Origin: Nocardioides immobilis
GTDB lineage: Bacteria; Actinomycetota; Actinomycetes; Propionibacteriales; Nocardioidaceae
Direction of reading: 5' to 3'
DNA: 64,000 nucleotides
Assembly (NCBI RefSeq): GCF_003515065.1
Contig: NZ_QXGH01000010.1
Location: forward strand, 310,001-374,000
Shown here: one piece after another, positions 51,439 through 60,576 of the stretch
Position numbering within the stretch: the first letter of the stretch is position 1
Layout of the letters: every line of letters begins with the position of its first letter
The notes under the pieces: generated by a model
The model's database searches: none
The model's input: the letters and a program-made list of their open reading frames with translations, nothing else
Told to the model about the DNA's origin: nothing
Translations under genes and position numbers: made by a program

Positions 51439-52096
51439 CCCCCGTTCCTTGGTTGTTCCGCCGAACGCGGCTCGGCCAGGGTCAGTGCACAACGCCAACG
51501 GAGCGGGCAGAGCCCCATGACTGCGGGCTGTCCGCGCAAGGGTTACCGGCACGCCGGTCGGCTGTAGCCGGGAAGTTGTGGTTCGCCAGCCCAATCGCCT
51601 GGAAGCCTTTCCTGTTACCACGCGGGGATATGTCGATCTCGAGTCCACGTCGCTTGGTCGATGCGCGGGCTAGAAATGTCGACAATTGTGTTGAACGAAT
51701 TCCGCGATCCTGTCGACCCGTCGAGCGCGAATCAGCACCAAGGCGATCACGTCGTCGGCCGGCAAGTTCGTCGTGAGGTACATGGCCCCGCTCCGCATGA
51801 GAATGTATTGACAGCCACTGGCCCTTATGCCAAATTGCTGTCAGCCTCGACCCGACCGACTAGTCGGGTGGTTTCCCGCTAATGACTGGTCGGAGACTAG
51901 TTGCGCATCGTGATCCGATGTCCGCGAATGGTCCTCGGTGTCAATCGTCCTTTTCAGCAGGTCCGCCAAGGAGCCCACTGGGACTTCAGCAATCCGAGTC
52001 GCAGTTCCGCCGCGACCCTCCAAACACCGAGTCTGCGCAGCCGGATCGATCGGATTGGTCGACGATCGGGTGTCTTGCGGACGCTAAGGAGAAATC
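51439..52096. other. Intergenic region upstream of the membrane protein gene
   Basis: No intact gene is seen. A plus-strand frame ending near 51811 reads ARISTKAITSSAGKFVVRYM then APLRMRMY; it looks like the C-terminal end of a lost protein, family unknown. Operator J (51852-51871) and the AAGGAG site before ATG 52097 are the other elements. Confidence 0.45.
51852..51871. promoter_or_regulatory. TetR-type operator copy J (membrane protein promoter)
   Basis: The core CCGACTAGTCGG is a perfect 12-bp palindrome (51856-51867) and flanking CC/GG pairs extend it, with two mismatched pairs between. It lies about 235 bases upstream of the membrane protein start, the most distant of the set. Confidence 0.65.
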
Positions 52097-53257
52097 ATGA
52101 CAACTACGTCCGAGTCCACCTCCAGAGGCGAAAGCGAGCGCGTACCTGCCTTCGGGCGTGCCACGCCAGCGGTCGCCATCGTTTCGATCCTCGTCGTCTC
52201 GGTCGGCTCCTGGTGGCTGATAGGCGACCCGGAGTGGAGCGTGGTAGGCGCGAAGGTGGCCACCCCGGAGGAAGCGGCGAGTAAGTCAGCCATCGTCAGC
52301 TGTGTGCTGTTCTGGGTGATCATGATGCACATCTTCACCGGATTCACCTTCGGCAACTGGCCATTCTCGAAAGTGCGTCAGCCGCTGTCCGGCCTGCTCC
52401 AGGTGGTCGCCGACATTGTGCTCGGAATCCTCGCTACCTTGCTGTGGACCAGGGGAGTGGGACACTGGGATCCGACGTTCTCCGCGACCATCGTGGGTGG
52501 CGCTGGCTATACGGCGGCCGCGTTCATCGTCTTGATCGGGTTCTTTGCCTATGCCTTCTTGCCCACGGCCGTTGCTGGCTACCCATTTGAATCAGTGGAG
52601 GGACCGCTCGCGAACGTCGGGCAATGGCTACTCGGCGCGTTCCTAACCACAATCGGCGTCGTGACTCTTGTCTACCCCAACTTCAACGCGCAGCTTGCGC
52701 CGAACGCGCCTGTGTCTCTTTCGACCGCCGTCGGGTGGACCTACTCGAGCATCGTGGTCGTGATCGTGTGCGGCATGCTCCTGCAGAACGCGCCGTGGGC
52801 CGGCATCGCGAACCGGCACCTGAGAAGCGTGGCTGCACTTTCGATCGTCCTCGGCGGTGGCTATGTCGTGATGCTGATTCTCCAAGCGGTTCTGGGCCTG
52901 ATCGTGCCCGCGTTTGTGAAGGACGCGCCGACCTACCTCAGTGAATTCGAAACTGCACAACTCGGCGTGTGCATCGCCGCATGTGCACTCGTTGCCGGGC
53001 TGCTGATGAGCCCATCGACGAACAAGTCGGTTGCAGCGAGCCGTGGGTTGCGAACCGCTGTCGTGGTCGCCGCGGGAATCCTGATCTACGTGGCCCTCAT
53101 GAGGTTCGTCGGCGTGAGGGTGCTCCACTTCCCGGCGATCGATGGCAGCTATGGAGGCAACCCGCTGCTGTGGGTCAACTGGACGATCCTGATCGTCCTT
53201 TGGCACTCAGTCGCCTTTGGCGGAACGCTGGCAACCCGGCGTAGCCGAGGAGTCTGA
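52097..53257 (+). CDS. Multi-pass membrane protein of unknown function (about 10 TM segments)
   Basis: I do not recognise the family. The 386-residue protein has about ten hydrophobic segments, for example AVAIVSILVVSVGSWWLI near residues 26-43, AIVSCVLFWVIMMHIF, VVADIVLGILATLLW, AAAFIVLIGFFAYAFL, SSIVVVIVCGMLL and LVNWTILIVLWHSVAF-like sequence at the end. Both termini are predicted in or near the cytoplasm with a short polar N-tail. No Walker or redox-binding motif is seen. A TetR-regulon operator lies upstream and a terminator downstream, so it is a single-gene unit that may transport a pathway substrate or product. Confidence 0.85.
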   Translation: MTTTSESTSRGESERVPAFGRATPAVAIVSILVVSVGSWWLIGDPEWSVVGAKVATPEEAASKSAIVSCVLFWVIMMHIFTGFTFGNWPFSKVRQPLSGLLQVVADIVLGILATLLWTRGVGHWDPTFSATIVGGAGYTAAAFIVLIGFFAYAFLPTAVAGYPFESVEGPLANVGQWLLGAFLTTIGVVTLVYPNFNAQLAPNAPVSLSTAVGWTYSSIVVVIVCGMLLQNAPWAGIANRHLRSVAALSIVLGGGYVVMLILQAVLGLIVPAFVKDAPTYLSEFETAQLGVCIAACALVAGLLMSPSTNKSVAASRGLRTAVVVAAGILIYVALMRFVGVRVLHFPAIDGSYGGNPLLWVNWTILIVLWHSVAFGGTLATRRSRGV

Positions 53258-53293
53258 TCAAAGCCCTGGCGGCAGAAAGTGCCAGTCGTCTTG

Positions 53294-53336
53294 GTGGCGG
53301 CCTCACTTCCTGGTCTTGGAAGACTGAGGCCGCCAC
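53294..53336 (+). terminator. Terminator hairpin after membrane protein gene
   Basis: GTGGCGGCCTCA (53294-53305) pairs perfectly with TGAGGCCGCCAC (53325-53336), a 12-bp stem with a 19-base loop. It lies 37 bases after the stop codon and at the edge of the IS110 remnant. Confidence 0.65.
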
Positions 53337-53344
53337 AGGCGACC

Positions 53345-53560
53345 GCTCAAATGCACCCCGGTCGACTCCATCCCGACCAGGGCGATCCCCGCGGTGACAA
53401 GCCAGTCCCGAAGTGCCAGCAATTGTCCGGTGGTGGTGGCTGACGTGCGTGCCTCACGGCGGATCTTCTTGCGCTGGCTACCCTCCACGCGCACGTGGTC
53501 TTCACAACGTGGCCTTGCCGATGTCGATACCCGCACCCCGGGGTGGGATCACCTTTCTTT
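53345..53560 (-). pseudogene. IS110-family transposase, N-terminal fragment with frameshift
   Basis: Minus-strand frames read AGIDIGKATL in one phase. After a stop or shift they read VRVEGSQRKKIRREARTSAT, then TTGQLLALRDWLVTAGIALV and GMESTGVH. This is the RuvC-like N-terminus of IS110 transposases (GIDVGK, then RTFxTTxxxLLALxDWL, then MESTGVYW). The remainder of the transposase is missing. Confidence 0.75.
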
Positions 53561-54717
53561 ATTCCTCCTCCGGACGCTGAAACTCGAACCCAGGAGGGCC
53601 CACGCGGACGGACGAGGTGCACTCACTGCTCAAGCAACATCACGGGCCCCTGAAGGCCGCCTCAGTGTCAAGTTTGAGGACGACGGGCTCGTGACACCGG
53701 TCCGTAGCTACGTCACCCAAGCCGCCCGCCAATTCTCTTCCTGGGCGCCCACAGTCAGGCTCCATCATCAGTTACAGATGGTTGGCGCATCGAACAGATC
53801 GTCAGCTCCGCTGAGCCGCGTGTGGCGAAGCCCAAGGAGCAACCGGACCAAGTGCACACAGGCAGGCCCCTCGTCTCGGCTTGCAGGCCCCCCATGGACG
53901 CGCCCCATGGGTAAAGCGCAGCGTCATGAAGCCGTTGTCCTGGCAGGTCACCCACAACTGGCGCTCGCCAACGCGCGGTCGGTCCGGGGCCAGGTATCGG
54001 ATGGCGACTTCCGGTGAGCGGGAGACTTGCTGCCCCCGATGCCGTCGGGTTCTTCAATGTCCTGGTCACCCATCTAGGGGAGGGGCTGCGAGTTCGGGGT
54101 TCCGCCAGCCCGCAGTTCTCGAGAGGAGCGTTGCAGTGAACTGCTTGGGACGCGTTGCGGGGCTGCCGCGATCGGCGCACTCGCCGCCCAATTTTGTACG
54201 TCAGCAGGAGGACGTGAGCGTGGGGCTTGACCGCAAGATTGCATTCACCGCCGGCGTCTGGGGCCTGATCGCCGTCTGGCTGCCAGTTCGCACCCGGGCC
54301 ACCAGCGTCAAGCGGAGTGCGGCTGACGCGGATCTTGGCGCTAGATCATCCAGATCGTCAGCGGGTGAGAGTGTGGGCGCGGACGTTTCGCCGTGTGAGT
54401 GCCCGGAAGCCTTCCATGAACTCGGAGTGCACCGCCCCGGCTATGAACCTCCCGACAGCGCGCTGCCATACCCGGATGCGAAGGACCGGGCATGAACCCC
54501 GCCACAGGAGGCAAGACCGGAACCAGTAGCCCGACACTCGGCGATTTGCAACAAGGCTGCGGCCAGGGCGAGCGCCGTCAACGCGCGCCACGTTCCCTCG
54601 AAACCCGGTGTCCCGTGGTCTATGCGCAAGCGCACACCCGCGTGGAAGAGCGGGCACAGCGCGACCGTTGCTCTCTGCCCCCTTGACGAGACCTACCTCA
54701 GCGAGGCACCTTAGATT
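53561..54717. other. Long stretch without a recognisable gene
   Basis: Frames of up to about 200 codons exist on both strands but are rich in Arg/Ser/Pro, lack family motifs and have poor start signals. I interpret the stretch as decayed insertion debris plus the distal promoter region of the beta-helix protein. Confidence 0.5.
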
Positions 54718-54748
54718 CTGTATCCGGGATCCTGGATCCCGGATACAG
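54718..54748. promoter_or_regulatory. Perfect 31-bp palindrome upstream of secreted beta-helix protein
   Basis: CTGTATCCGGGATCC (54718-54732), a central T, then GGATCCCGGATACAG (54734-54748). Every position pairs. It lies 85-115 bases before the start of the beta-helix gene. The GTATCC/GGATAC arms resemble GntR-type operators; a GntR gene is not in the window. Confidence 0.65.
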
Positions 54749-54832
54749 ACGTCGCGGGGCGAATGCTCGTCGGCGGCGCAACTCGAGTCTGGCCTTGAGC
54801 GTCACCTACTACTTCAGATCGGGCTTAACCAA

Positions 54833-57007
54833 ATGAGATCCTTCCATGGTCGAGAAATGCGTTTGAGCGGCCTTCTGTGCTGCGTAGCTGTGATGGTTTG
54901 CGCGCTCGTGGTCCAGCCGGCCGCGTTAGCGCGAGGGGCGGCTGCGAGCCCCGAGTTGCCGGTCAGGGCATCGGGTGCGAGCCCCGAGTTGGTCAGCGCA
55001 GCGAGTGTCGGCACCGGGTGTAGCTCGTCGCCTAACACCACGTGCCGACTCTTCGTTTCGCCCCTAGGGAGAGACTCCTGGCCGGGCACGGAACGACAGC
55101 CGTTCGCCACCGTGCATCGCGCGCAGCGCGCTGTGCGCGCGATTAACACGCAGTCGGACGCCTCCATCGTGGTGACTTTGGCGGATGGTACCTATTACTT
55201 GCAGCGGCCGCTTGAGCTCACGGCCGCGGACTCGGGAGAGCCCGGTCGGCCTGTCGTCTGGCGCGCCGCGCCGGGCGCCAGGCCGGTCCTCAGTGGCGGG
55301 CGCGAGATCGGGGACTGGAGATTGTTCCACGCGGGCCGCGGAATATATCGTGCGCGCTTCGCGGGGGAGACGCGACAGCTGTTCGTCGATGGCGAGCGCG
55401 CGGTGCGCGCCCACCAGACAGGATTCAACCGGGACGAGTTCACGAAGACCGAGACCGGCTTCGAGGTCGAGGGCTCGGCGGCCAGGGTACTGGCCGGCTT
55501 GGCGCGACCAACGGATGCTGAGTTTGTTTCGTGGTATCACTGGCGGATGCATCGCTGCGGCGTCGCTGGAATTGAGATGCGCGGCGAGGGCGACTCACTG
55601 CGAGCGATTGTGACGCTGGATCAACCGTGCTTCTCCAACGCCAACCTCACGGCTTACTACCCGAACGCGTGGAACATCGGCTCTCCGAACTTGATCGAGG
55701 GCACCCTCGAGTTCCTGGACGAACCCGGTGAGTGGTATCTCGACAAGGACAACGGCTGGCTCTACTACAAGCCGCGCCCCCACGAAGATGTTCGGGCCGG
55801 CGACTCCGAGGTGATCGCGCCCGTCCTCGAGACGTTGGTCGCGGGCCGCGGCAAGATCGACGCTCCAGTCCACGATATCCACTTCGTCGGGCTCACCTTC
55901 GCCGACGCGACCTGGCTGCACCCAAGCTCGCCCGCGGGGTACGTACCCGACCAGACGATGTTCCGGTTCCCCGACGACGGCGGCGACAAGCAGCCCACCT
56001 GGGCTCACCCGTTCGAGGTGGAGCGCACCCCGGGTAACGTGCGCTTCAGATTCGCCCACCGAATCAAGTTTGTCAACGACCGCTTCACTCGCCTGGGTTC
56101 GGTTGCCCTAGATTTCGATACCGGCAGCCAGAACAATTCCGTGATCACGAGTAAGTTCACCGACCTGTCCGGTACGGCAATCCAGCTTGGGGGTGTCGAC
56201 CCGGCGGACCATCACCCTTCCGATGACCGCCAGGTGACGCGCGACAACCACATCGCCGACAACTCGATCACCCATGTGGGGTTGGACTACTACGACGGGC
56301 TCGGGATCTTCGTCGGCTACACGACGCGTTCGAACATCGAGCACAACTACCTTGCCCACCTGCCCTATAGCGCCATCTCAGTGGGATGGGGCTGGGGGCT
56401 GACCGACCCCGGCGGCCACCATGCGGTCGACAGCTGGACGAACCCCCCGCGCGAGAACGCCGGTTGGCCGGTCTACCAAACGCCGACCACGAGTTCCGGG
56501 AATCGCGTCGCGGCAAACCGAATGCACGACTATATGAACGAGCTAAGCGACGGGGCCGCCGTCTACGTTCTCGGCGCCCAAGGTACGTCATTTGCTAGAG
56601 GGATGACCATCGAGGAAAACGTCGCGACGGAGCAGCATGGCCCGATGCACATGTTGTACTCAGACCTCGGCAGCCGGTACCAGACTTGGCGCCGCAACGT
56701 CGTCGTAAGCGCGTCCAAACCCCACGCCGCAGTCTTGACCGCCGAGCTGCTGCTGGGCGTCCCACGAACTGACCTCATCGAGGCAGTTCAGGGCGGCCCG
56801 CTCACGGCTGCGGGAGGGTGGGGCCCGTACGGTGACCTGCGCTACCACGGCAACTACTGGACTCCAGTGGGAGGTCCGTTGTTCTTGTGCTGCTCGACAT
56901 CCGGAACCGGCGGCGACCCGGTGAACGTCGAAACACGGGACAACACAACCATCCTGACCCTAGACCAGGCCCCGCGGGAGATCGTAGACGCTGCCGGGCC
57001 GCGTTAG
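54833..57007 (+). CDS. Secreted right-handed parallel beta-helix protein
   Basis: This 724-residue protein has a signal peptide (LSGLLCCVAVMVCALVVQP, cleavage near ALA-RG around residue 34). The mature part begins CRLFVSPLGRDSWPGTERQP, the DUF1565-type opening that leads into a parallel beta-helix. It contains FATVHRAQRAVRAINTQ, VTLADGTYYLQRPLELTAAD, and helix-rung repeats such as NNSVITSKFTDLSGTAIQLG and NHIADNSITHVGLDYYDGLG. Such proteins act on polysaccharides outside the cell (lyase or glycosidase). The catalytic residues cannot be assigned. ATG 54833 is used; ATG 54857 is also possible. It is unrelated in function to the catabolic genes around it. Confidence 0.82.
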   Translation: MRSFHGREMRLSGLLCCVAVMVCALVVQPAALARGAAASPELPVRASGASPELVSAASVGTGCSSSPNTTCRLFVSPLGRDSWPGTERQPFATVHRAQRAVRAINTQSDASIVVTLADGTYYLQRPLELTAADSGEPGRPVVWRAAPGARPVLSGGREIGDWRLFHAGRGIYRARFAGETRQLFVDGERAVRAHQTGFNRDEFTKTETGFEVEGSAARVLAGLARPTDAEFVSWYHWRMHRCGVAGIEMRGEGDSLRAIVTLDQPCFSNANLTAYYPNAWNIGSPNLIEGTLEFLDEPGEWYLDKDNGWLYYKPRPHEDVRAGDSEVIAPVLETLVAGRGKIDAPVHDIHFVGLTFADATWLHPSSPAGYVPDQTMFRFPDDGGDKQPTWAHPFEVERTPGNVRFRFAHRIKFVNDRFTRLGSVALDFDTGSQNNSVITSKFTDLSGTAIQLGGVDPADHHPSDDRQVTRDNHIADNSITHVGLDYYDGLGIFVGYTTRSNIEHNYLAHLPYSAISVGWGWGLTDPGGHHAVDSWTNPPRENAGWPVYQTPTTSSGNRVAANRMHDYMNELSDGAAVYVLGAQGTSFARGMTIEENVATEQHGPMHMLYSDLGSRYQTWRRNVVVSASKPHAAVLTAELLLGVPRTDLIEAVQGGPLTAAGGWGPYGDLRYHGNYWTPVGGPLFLCCSTSGTGGDPVNVETRDNTTILTLDQAPREIVDAAGPR

Positions 57008-57068
57008 TCGACCGCGCTCTGAGAGCGGCAGGAGAAGGGAAGTACGAAAAGGCTTCCGACTTCCTCGG

Positions 57069-57108
57069 CTCCCTGCTCTCGCGAACAATGGTTCGCGAGA
57101 GCAGGGAG
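57069..57108. terminator. Perfect 18-bp hairpin between convergent genes, probable bidirectional terminator
   Basis: CTCCCTGCTCTCGCGAAC (57069-57086) pairs completely with GTTCGCGAGAGCAGGGAG (57091-57108) around an AATG loop. It lies between the ends of the beta-helix gene and the PaaX gene, which converge, and could terminate both. No T-tract is present. Confidence 0.65.
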
Positions 57109-57240
57109 ACCGGCCGACGTCCCGCGCCAACTACAGTATGCGAAATTCGAACAGGGAGGACTGCTTCAGGGTCGAAAACCTGGTCGAAGCGATTTTCCTC
57201 CTCCGCACAACGGCCGGTTCGGATCGACATACCCGAGGGT

Positions 57241-58068
57241 TCAGACTGACGTGATGCTCTGAAAGTGGCGCAGGGCTTCGGGCTCGAGGATGTTAAACGC
57301 TTGGATAAAGAGTTGGTGCGCGTTGAAGGCTGGCCAATCGGGCGGCAAGAGTTCCGGCGGTAGACCGGGGTCGCGAAACGGAAACCTGCGGTATTCGTGA
57401 ATCAGTTCAGTCCGTTGGATTAGGGCATCCCTTCCGACGAGTCGTGGCGCGATCTCGTCGATGAGGGTTTGACACTTGTCTCCGAATGCCTGGTAGTCGC
57501 GACCCAGCGACGTCAGATCCCAGCAAATCATCGCTCGTTCGATGTCGGTTCGCCTTCCTCCGCCTTCCACTTCGAAGAGGTCGAACCAGATGGAGTCCTC
57601 CGCAGCGAGCGCTTGCTCGGCCTCCTCGAGTCGGTTGTGGGCCGAGATCCAGGTCGAAGGGGCAAGCTGGCCGAAGCCGAGCCAGGATAATTCAGTCTTG
57701 AGCCGGTTCCGGATTGCCCGCTGGCTCTCCGGGACGCTGAAGATGGCCATGTACCAGCGCCCGTGCCATGGCGTGGTTGGTGGCCCGCTCATGATTCGTT
57801 CGAGGCCTGAATCGAGAAGTTCCCACCCCTTTTGGGACGGCTGGTAGACGCTGGTCCGGCCGTTGCGCTCGATGGTGAACCATCCCTCTCGGGCGAGGCG
57901 GGACATCACCACTCGTGCGGAGTCGGCGGGGACGCCGAATGCGCCGAGAACGGGCGTGAGTTGGCGCAGTGAAATGCGTCCCCCTGTTCTTCGCACGTAG
58001 TCGCCGAAGATGTCGAACACCACGGAGCGGGCTCGCATGGGTTGCCCGTCGCCCAGGATCGCCGACAA
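57241..58068 (-). CDS. PaaX family transcriptional regulator
   Basis: This ~275-residue regulator has the PaaX N-terminal winged helix (MRARSVVFDIFGDYVRRTGG, LGAFGVPADSARVVMSRLAR, EGWFTIERNGRTSVYQ) and the central and C-terminal domain with WHGRWYMAIFSVPESQRAIR and RNRLKTELSWLGFGQLAPST. PaaX proteins repress aryl-acetyl-CoA or related aromatic-CoA catabolism and respond to CoA thioesters. TTG 58068 is chosen because AGGAGGACTCACG precedes it; GTG 58086 is an alternative. Its likely targets are the gentisate/salicylyl-CoA genes beyond the broken aldehyde dehydrogenase. Confidence 0.87.
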   Translation of the reverse strand: MSAILGDGQPMRARSVVFDIFGDYVRRTGGRISLRQLTPVLGAFGVPADSARVVMSRLAREGWFTIERNGRTSVYQPSQKGWELLDSGLERIMSGPPTTPWHGRWYMAIFSVPESQRAIRNRLKTELSWLGFGQLAPSTWISAHNRLEEAEQALAAEDSIWFDLFEVEGGGRRTDIERAMICWDLTSLGRDYQAFGDKCQTLIDEIAPRLVGRDALIQRTELIHEYRRFPFRDPGLPPELLPPDWPAFNAHQLFIQAFNILEPEALRHFQSITSV

Positions 58069-58119
58069 CGTGAGTCCTCCTGTCACCGTCTATCGACCTG
58101 CTTTGTGACGCCACAACGC

Positions 58120-59290
58120 CAGCGGCACGTGACACTACGCTCCGTGGTACCTCGAATGCGACCCGGTCTGCTCGTCGACAGGATCGTCACGAAGAGGCAT
58201 AGTCCGTACTCGTTGTCGTTGGCCCAGGTGTGGGTCTGCTCTTCGCAGTCGTAGGCGACGACGGGCATGTTCGGACCGATCTGCTCGCTGGAGGCGCTCC
58301 AACGTCGTGGTCGACGTGGGGGAGCACATGGTGAACATTGCGCCACGTGCCGGGGTCGAGCCCTTCTCCGGGGTCGACGACTCCCCGACGCACTGTCCTT
58401 CTCGGCGGTAAGCTCCACCACTCGGTCGCATCGAGCCTTGTTGTTGAGGGACCGGCGGACGTTTCTGGTTGAGTGCGTGTCCGACCTTGTGACCGGTGAT
58501 GCGGTCGCAGAGGGCATGGACGAAGGTGTCGTCGTAGGGTCTCGGCACGTAGACCAGCTTGACGGGAAAGCAGATCTGCGTGGTGCCGGTGTAAATGCCG
58601 GGGAGCATCGGGTCAAGCGTGAGCTCGATGTCAGCGTTGCCGAGAACGATGTCGGGGTCGTTGCCGCCAGCGCAACCGACCCTGCGGGTGAGCGGGGCGA
58701 GGTGATCGCCTGGCTGACCTCGGTGTCGCCGATGACTACGTTGATGACGCCGTCGGTGTCCTCGGCTGTCGCGCGCTTGAGCAGGAGAGTCATGGCTGCG
58801 TGTGCGAACGGCGACGGCTTGAGGACGAGGGTGCTTCTTGGGGCAGCTGCGAGCACCAGCTTCGTCATGGTGAGGACGACGGGCATGTCCCAGGGAGGAT
58901 TACCTGGACCCACGCGGCGGGGGACCACCTCGATACTGATGGTCAACTCGTCTTCGTCATAGGTAGCGGGGCAGAGCAACTGCTCGGCCAGGCTCGCGGT
59001 GTGCTGCAAGCACGCCGCTGCCGAGCAGGAAGTCGGTCTGCGCCTCCGAATGAACGCGGCCGTGGTCGCAGAGGAGGAGCAGGAGCGAGTTCCGCGGCGC
59101 TTGCGGCCATGATCTCGGACGCCCTCGTGAGGGCGGGGACGCGGTCGGAACGGGAAAACACGGTTCCGCGTAGTGAGGGCCTTGTGGCGTGGCGAACGGG
59201 CGCGGTCGACGTCTGCGGCCGCGCCGAGGGCGCCGCGGGTTGCCGCGGTACCGAGCCAACTGGGTCCATGTGCGCGCAGAGCTCGTGGAT
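58120..59290 (-). pseudogene. Aldehyde dehydrogenase pseudogene with multiple frameshifts
   Basis: Minus-strand frames retain ALDH pieces: PWDMPVVLTMTKLVLAAAPR then STLVLKPSPFAHAAMTLLLK and a GVINVVIGD stretch like the VLKPSPFTP and GVxNVVTGD motifs. In other phases there are VPRPYDDTFVHALCDRI and ANDNEYGLCLFVTI. The catalytic LELGGK and Cys regions are scrambled. A 405-codon open frame spans much of it but is a mosaic of true and shifted sequence, so I do not call it a gene. Confidence 0.75.
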
Positions 59291-59398
59291 GTCGAATCAT
59301 CGATGAGGTGGTCGACGTGGTTGCTGTGAACCCGTAGGCTCAGTCGCCGGACGCCAGATCATTGGGAGAGTCCGGCCTAGCGTTCGTCGGCGCGCGGA

Positions 59399-60442
59399 TC
59401 AGTCGACCGGCCGCTCGCGGTAGAAGCCGAGGGCTCGCTGAGCAGGCTCGTCGGTGTAGGACATGAGGGTTGCATCGCCGGTGGAGGCGTTGACGTGACG
59501 ATGGGGAGCCCACGCCGGGATGGCGAAGACGTCCTTGGGGCCCCACTGCAGGACGGTGCCACCGACCTCGGTGCGACCTTCGCCGGCCACGACGTGATAG
59601 ATCGTGCTGGACGTGTGCTGGTGGGCGCGCCCGTCGAATCGTGCCGGAAGGCGTGAGATCCGGCAGGACATCGTCGGCATGACGGGCCCGCCGGTGTGGG
59701 GGTTCGTGTACTCGAGCATGATGCCGTCGTACAAGCTGCCGGTGGCGTCGTCGCTGATGCTGGTCAGCGCCCTCTCGGTCTCGGTCCACGGATAGTTGCC
59801 GATCGGCGAGTTCACGGGGTTCCGCGGCACCCACGTCGGGTTGAGGCGACCGTGAATGAACTGCCGGCTGGAGAGGTCGTCGGGCGTGGCAGGCTTCTGC
59901 AGGCGTTGGCCGTAGAGTTCGAAGAAGCCGGCCTCCATGGCATTGGTCAGGGGGTAGTCCAGGCCGTCAAGCCACATCATCGGGCCGTCGCCCTCGTGGT
60001 AATGGTCGTGCCAGTGCCACCCGGGGGTGAGCAGGAGGTCGCCGGGATGCATATGCACGCGCTCTCCATCGACGGTCGTATAGGCGCCTTCGCCCTCGAT
60101 GATGAATCGGAAGGCGTTCGCGGTGTGCCTGTGTGCCTGTGCCGTTTCGCCCGGCAGGATGATCTGGATTCCGGCATAGAGGTTGTTCACCGTTGCAGGC
60201 GGCTCGGTCATCCCTGGATTGACCAACATGAGAACCCGTCGCTCGGCCTCCTCCAGAGAGAGCGCGTCCGCGAAGTGGAGCATGTGAGGACGTAGCCGTT
60301 GGTAGCCCCACAGGTAGGGGACAGCGCGGCTACGCGGCTCGCTGTCGAAGATCGCGCCGTAATAGCGCCACAGCGGCGATGCGCCAAGCTCCTCGATCTC
60401 GGCGTAGTGGTCGGTGTCCGGACGGCTGCGGCTCGCGGTCAT
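59399..60442 (-). CDS. Gentisate 1,2-dioxygenase-like bicupin
   Basis: This 347-residue bicupin cleaves gentisate (2,5-dihydroxybenzoate) to maleylpyruvate. The first cupin has PGETAQAHRHTANAFRFIIE, with His residues as Fe(II) ligands, and HPGDLLLTPGWHWHDHYHEG. The second cupin has AHQHTSSTIYHVVAGEGRTE and DVFAIPAWAPHRHVNAS. ATG 60442 follows AAGGAGAGGCGAC. It is divergent from a salicylyl-CoA-5-hydroxylase-like gene, as expected for the salicylate-gentisate CoA pathway. A 1-hydroxy-2-naphthoate dioxygenase relative cannot be excluded. Confidence 0.88.
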   Translation of the reverse strand: MTASRSRPDTDHYAEIEELGASPLWRYYGAIFDSEPRSRAVPYLWGYQRLRPHMLHFADALSLEEAERRVLMLVNPGMTEPPATVNNLYAGIQIILPGETAQAHRHTANAFRFIIEGEGAYTTVDGERVHMHPGDLLLTPGWHWHDHYHEGDGPMMWLDGLDYPLTNAMEAGFFELYGQRLQKPATPDDLSSRQFIHGRLNPTWVPRNPVNSPIGNYPWTETERALTSISDDATGSLYDGIMLEYTNPHTGGPVMPTMSCRISRLPARFDGRAHQHTSSTIYHVVAGEGRTEVGGTVLQWGPKDVFAIPAWAPHRHVNASTGDATLMSYTDEPAQRALGFYRERPVD

Positions 60443-60513
60443 GATGTCGCCTCTCCTTGTCTCCACGCAGTGAGTTTCGTAGTGGACGAAAGCACACCTC
60501 TATTGAAACAATC

Positions 60514-60532
60514 CCTTGACCGATCGTCAAGG
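60514..60532. promoter_or_regulatory. Inverted repeat in the divergent gentisate/hydroxylase promoter
   Basis: CCTTGAC (60514-60520) and GTCAAGG (60526-60532) are complementary around a CGATC spacer. The sequence TTGACCGATCGTCAA is a typical TetR-family operator shape and differs from the CCGAC-N2-GTCGG set. It also contains a TTGAC that could be a -35 element. The regulator is not certain; PaaX or an outside TetR are options. Confidence 0.55.
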
Positions 60533-60576
60533 TTATGTTTCGCTTTGGTCGTTCGCGAGCTCCCAGGAGGTTTGTC

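Noticed and set aside
53881-54495. 204-codon plus-strand frame in the debris region
   Set aside because: It has no motifs and a poor start, and lies among insertion-sequence remnants.
58083-59300. 405-codon minus-strand frame read as a complete aldehyde dehydrogenase
   Set aside because: Only part of the frame matches; other ALDH motifs lie in other phases, so the gene is broken.
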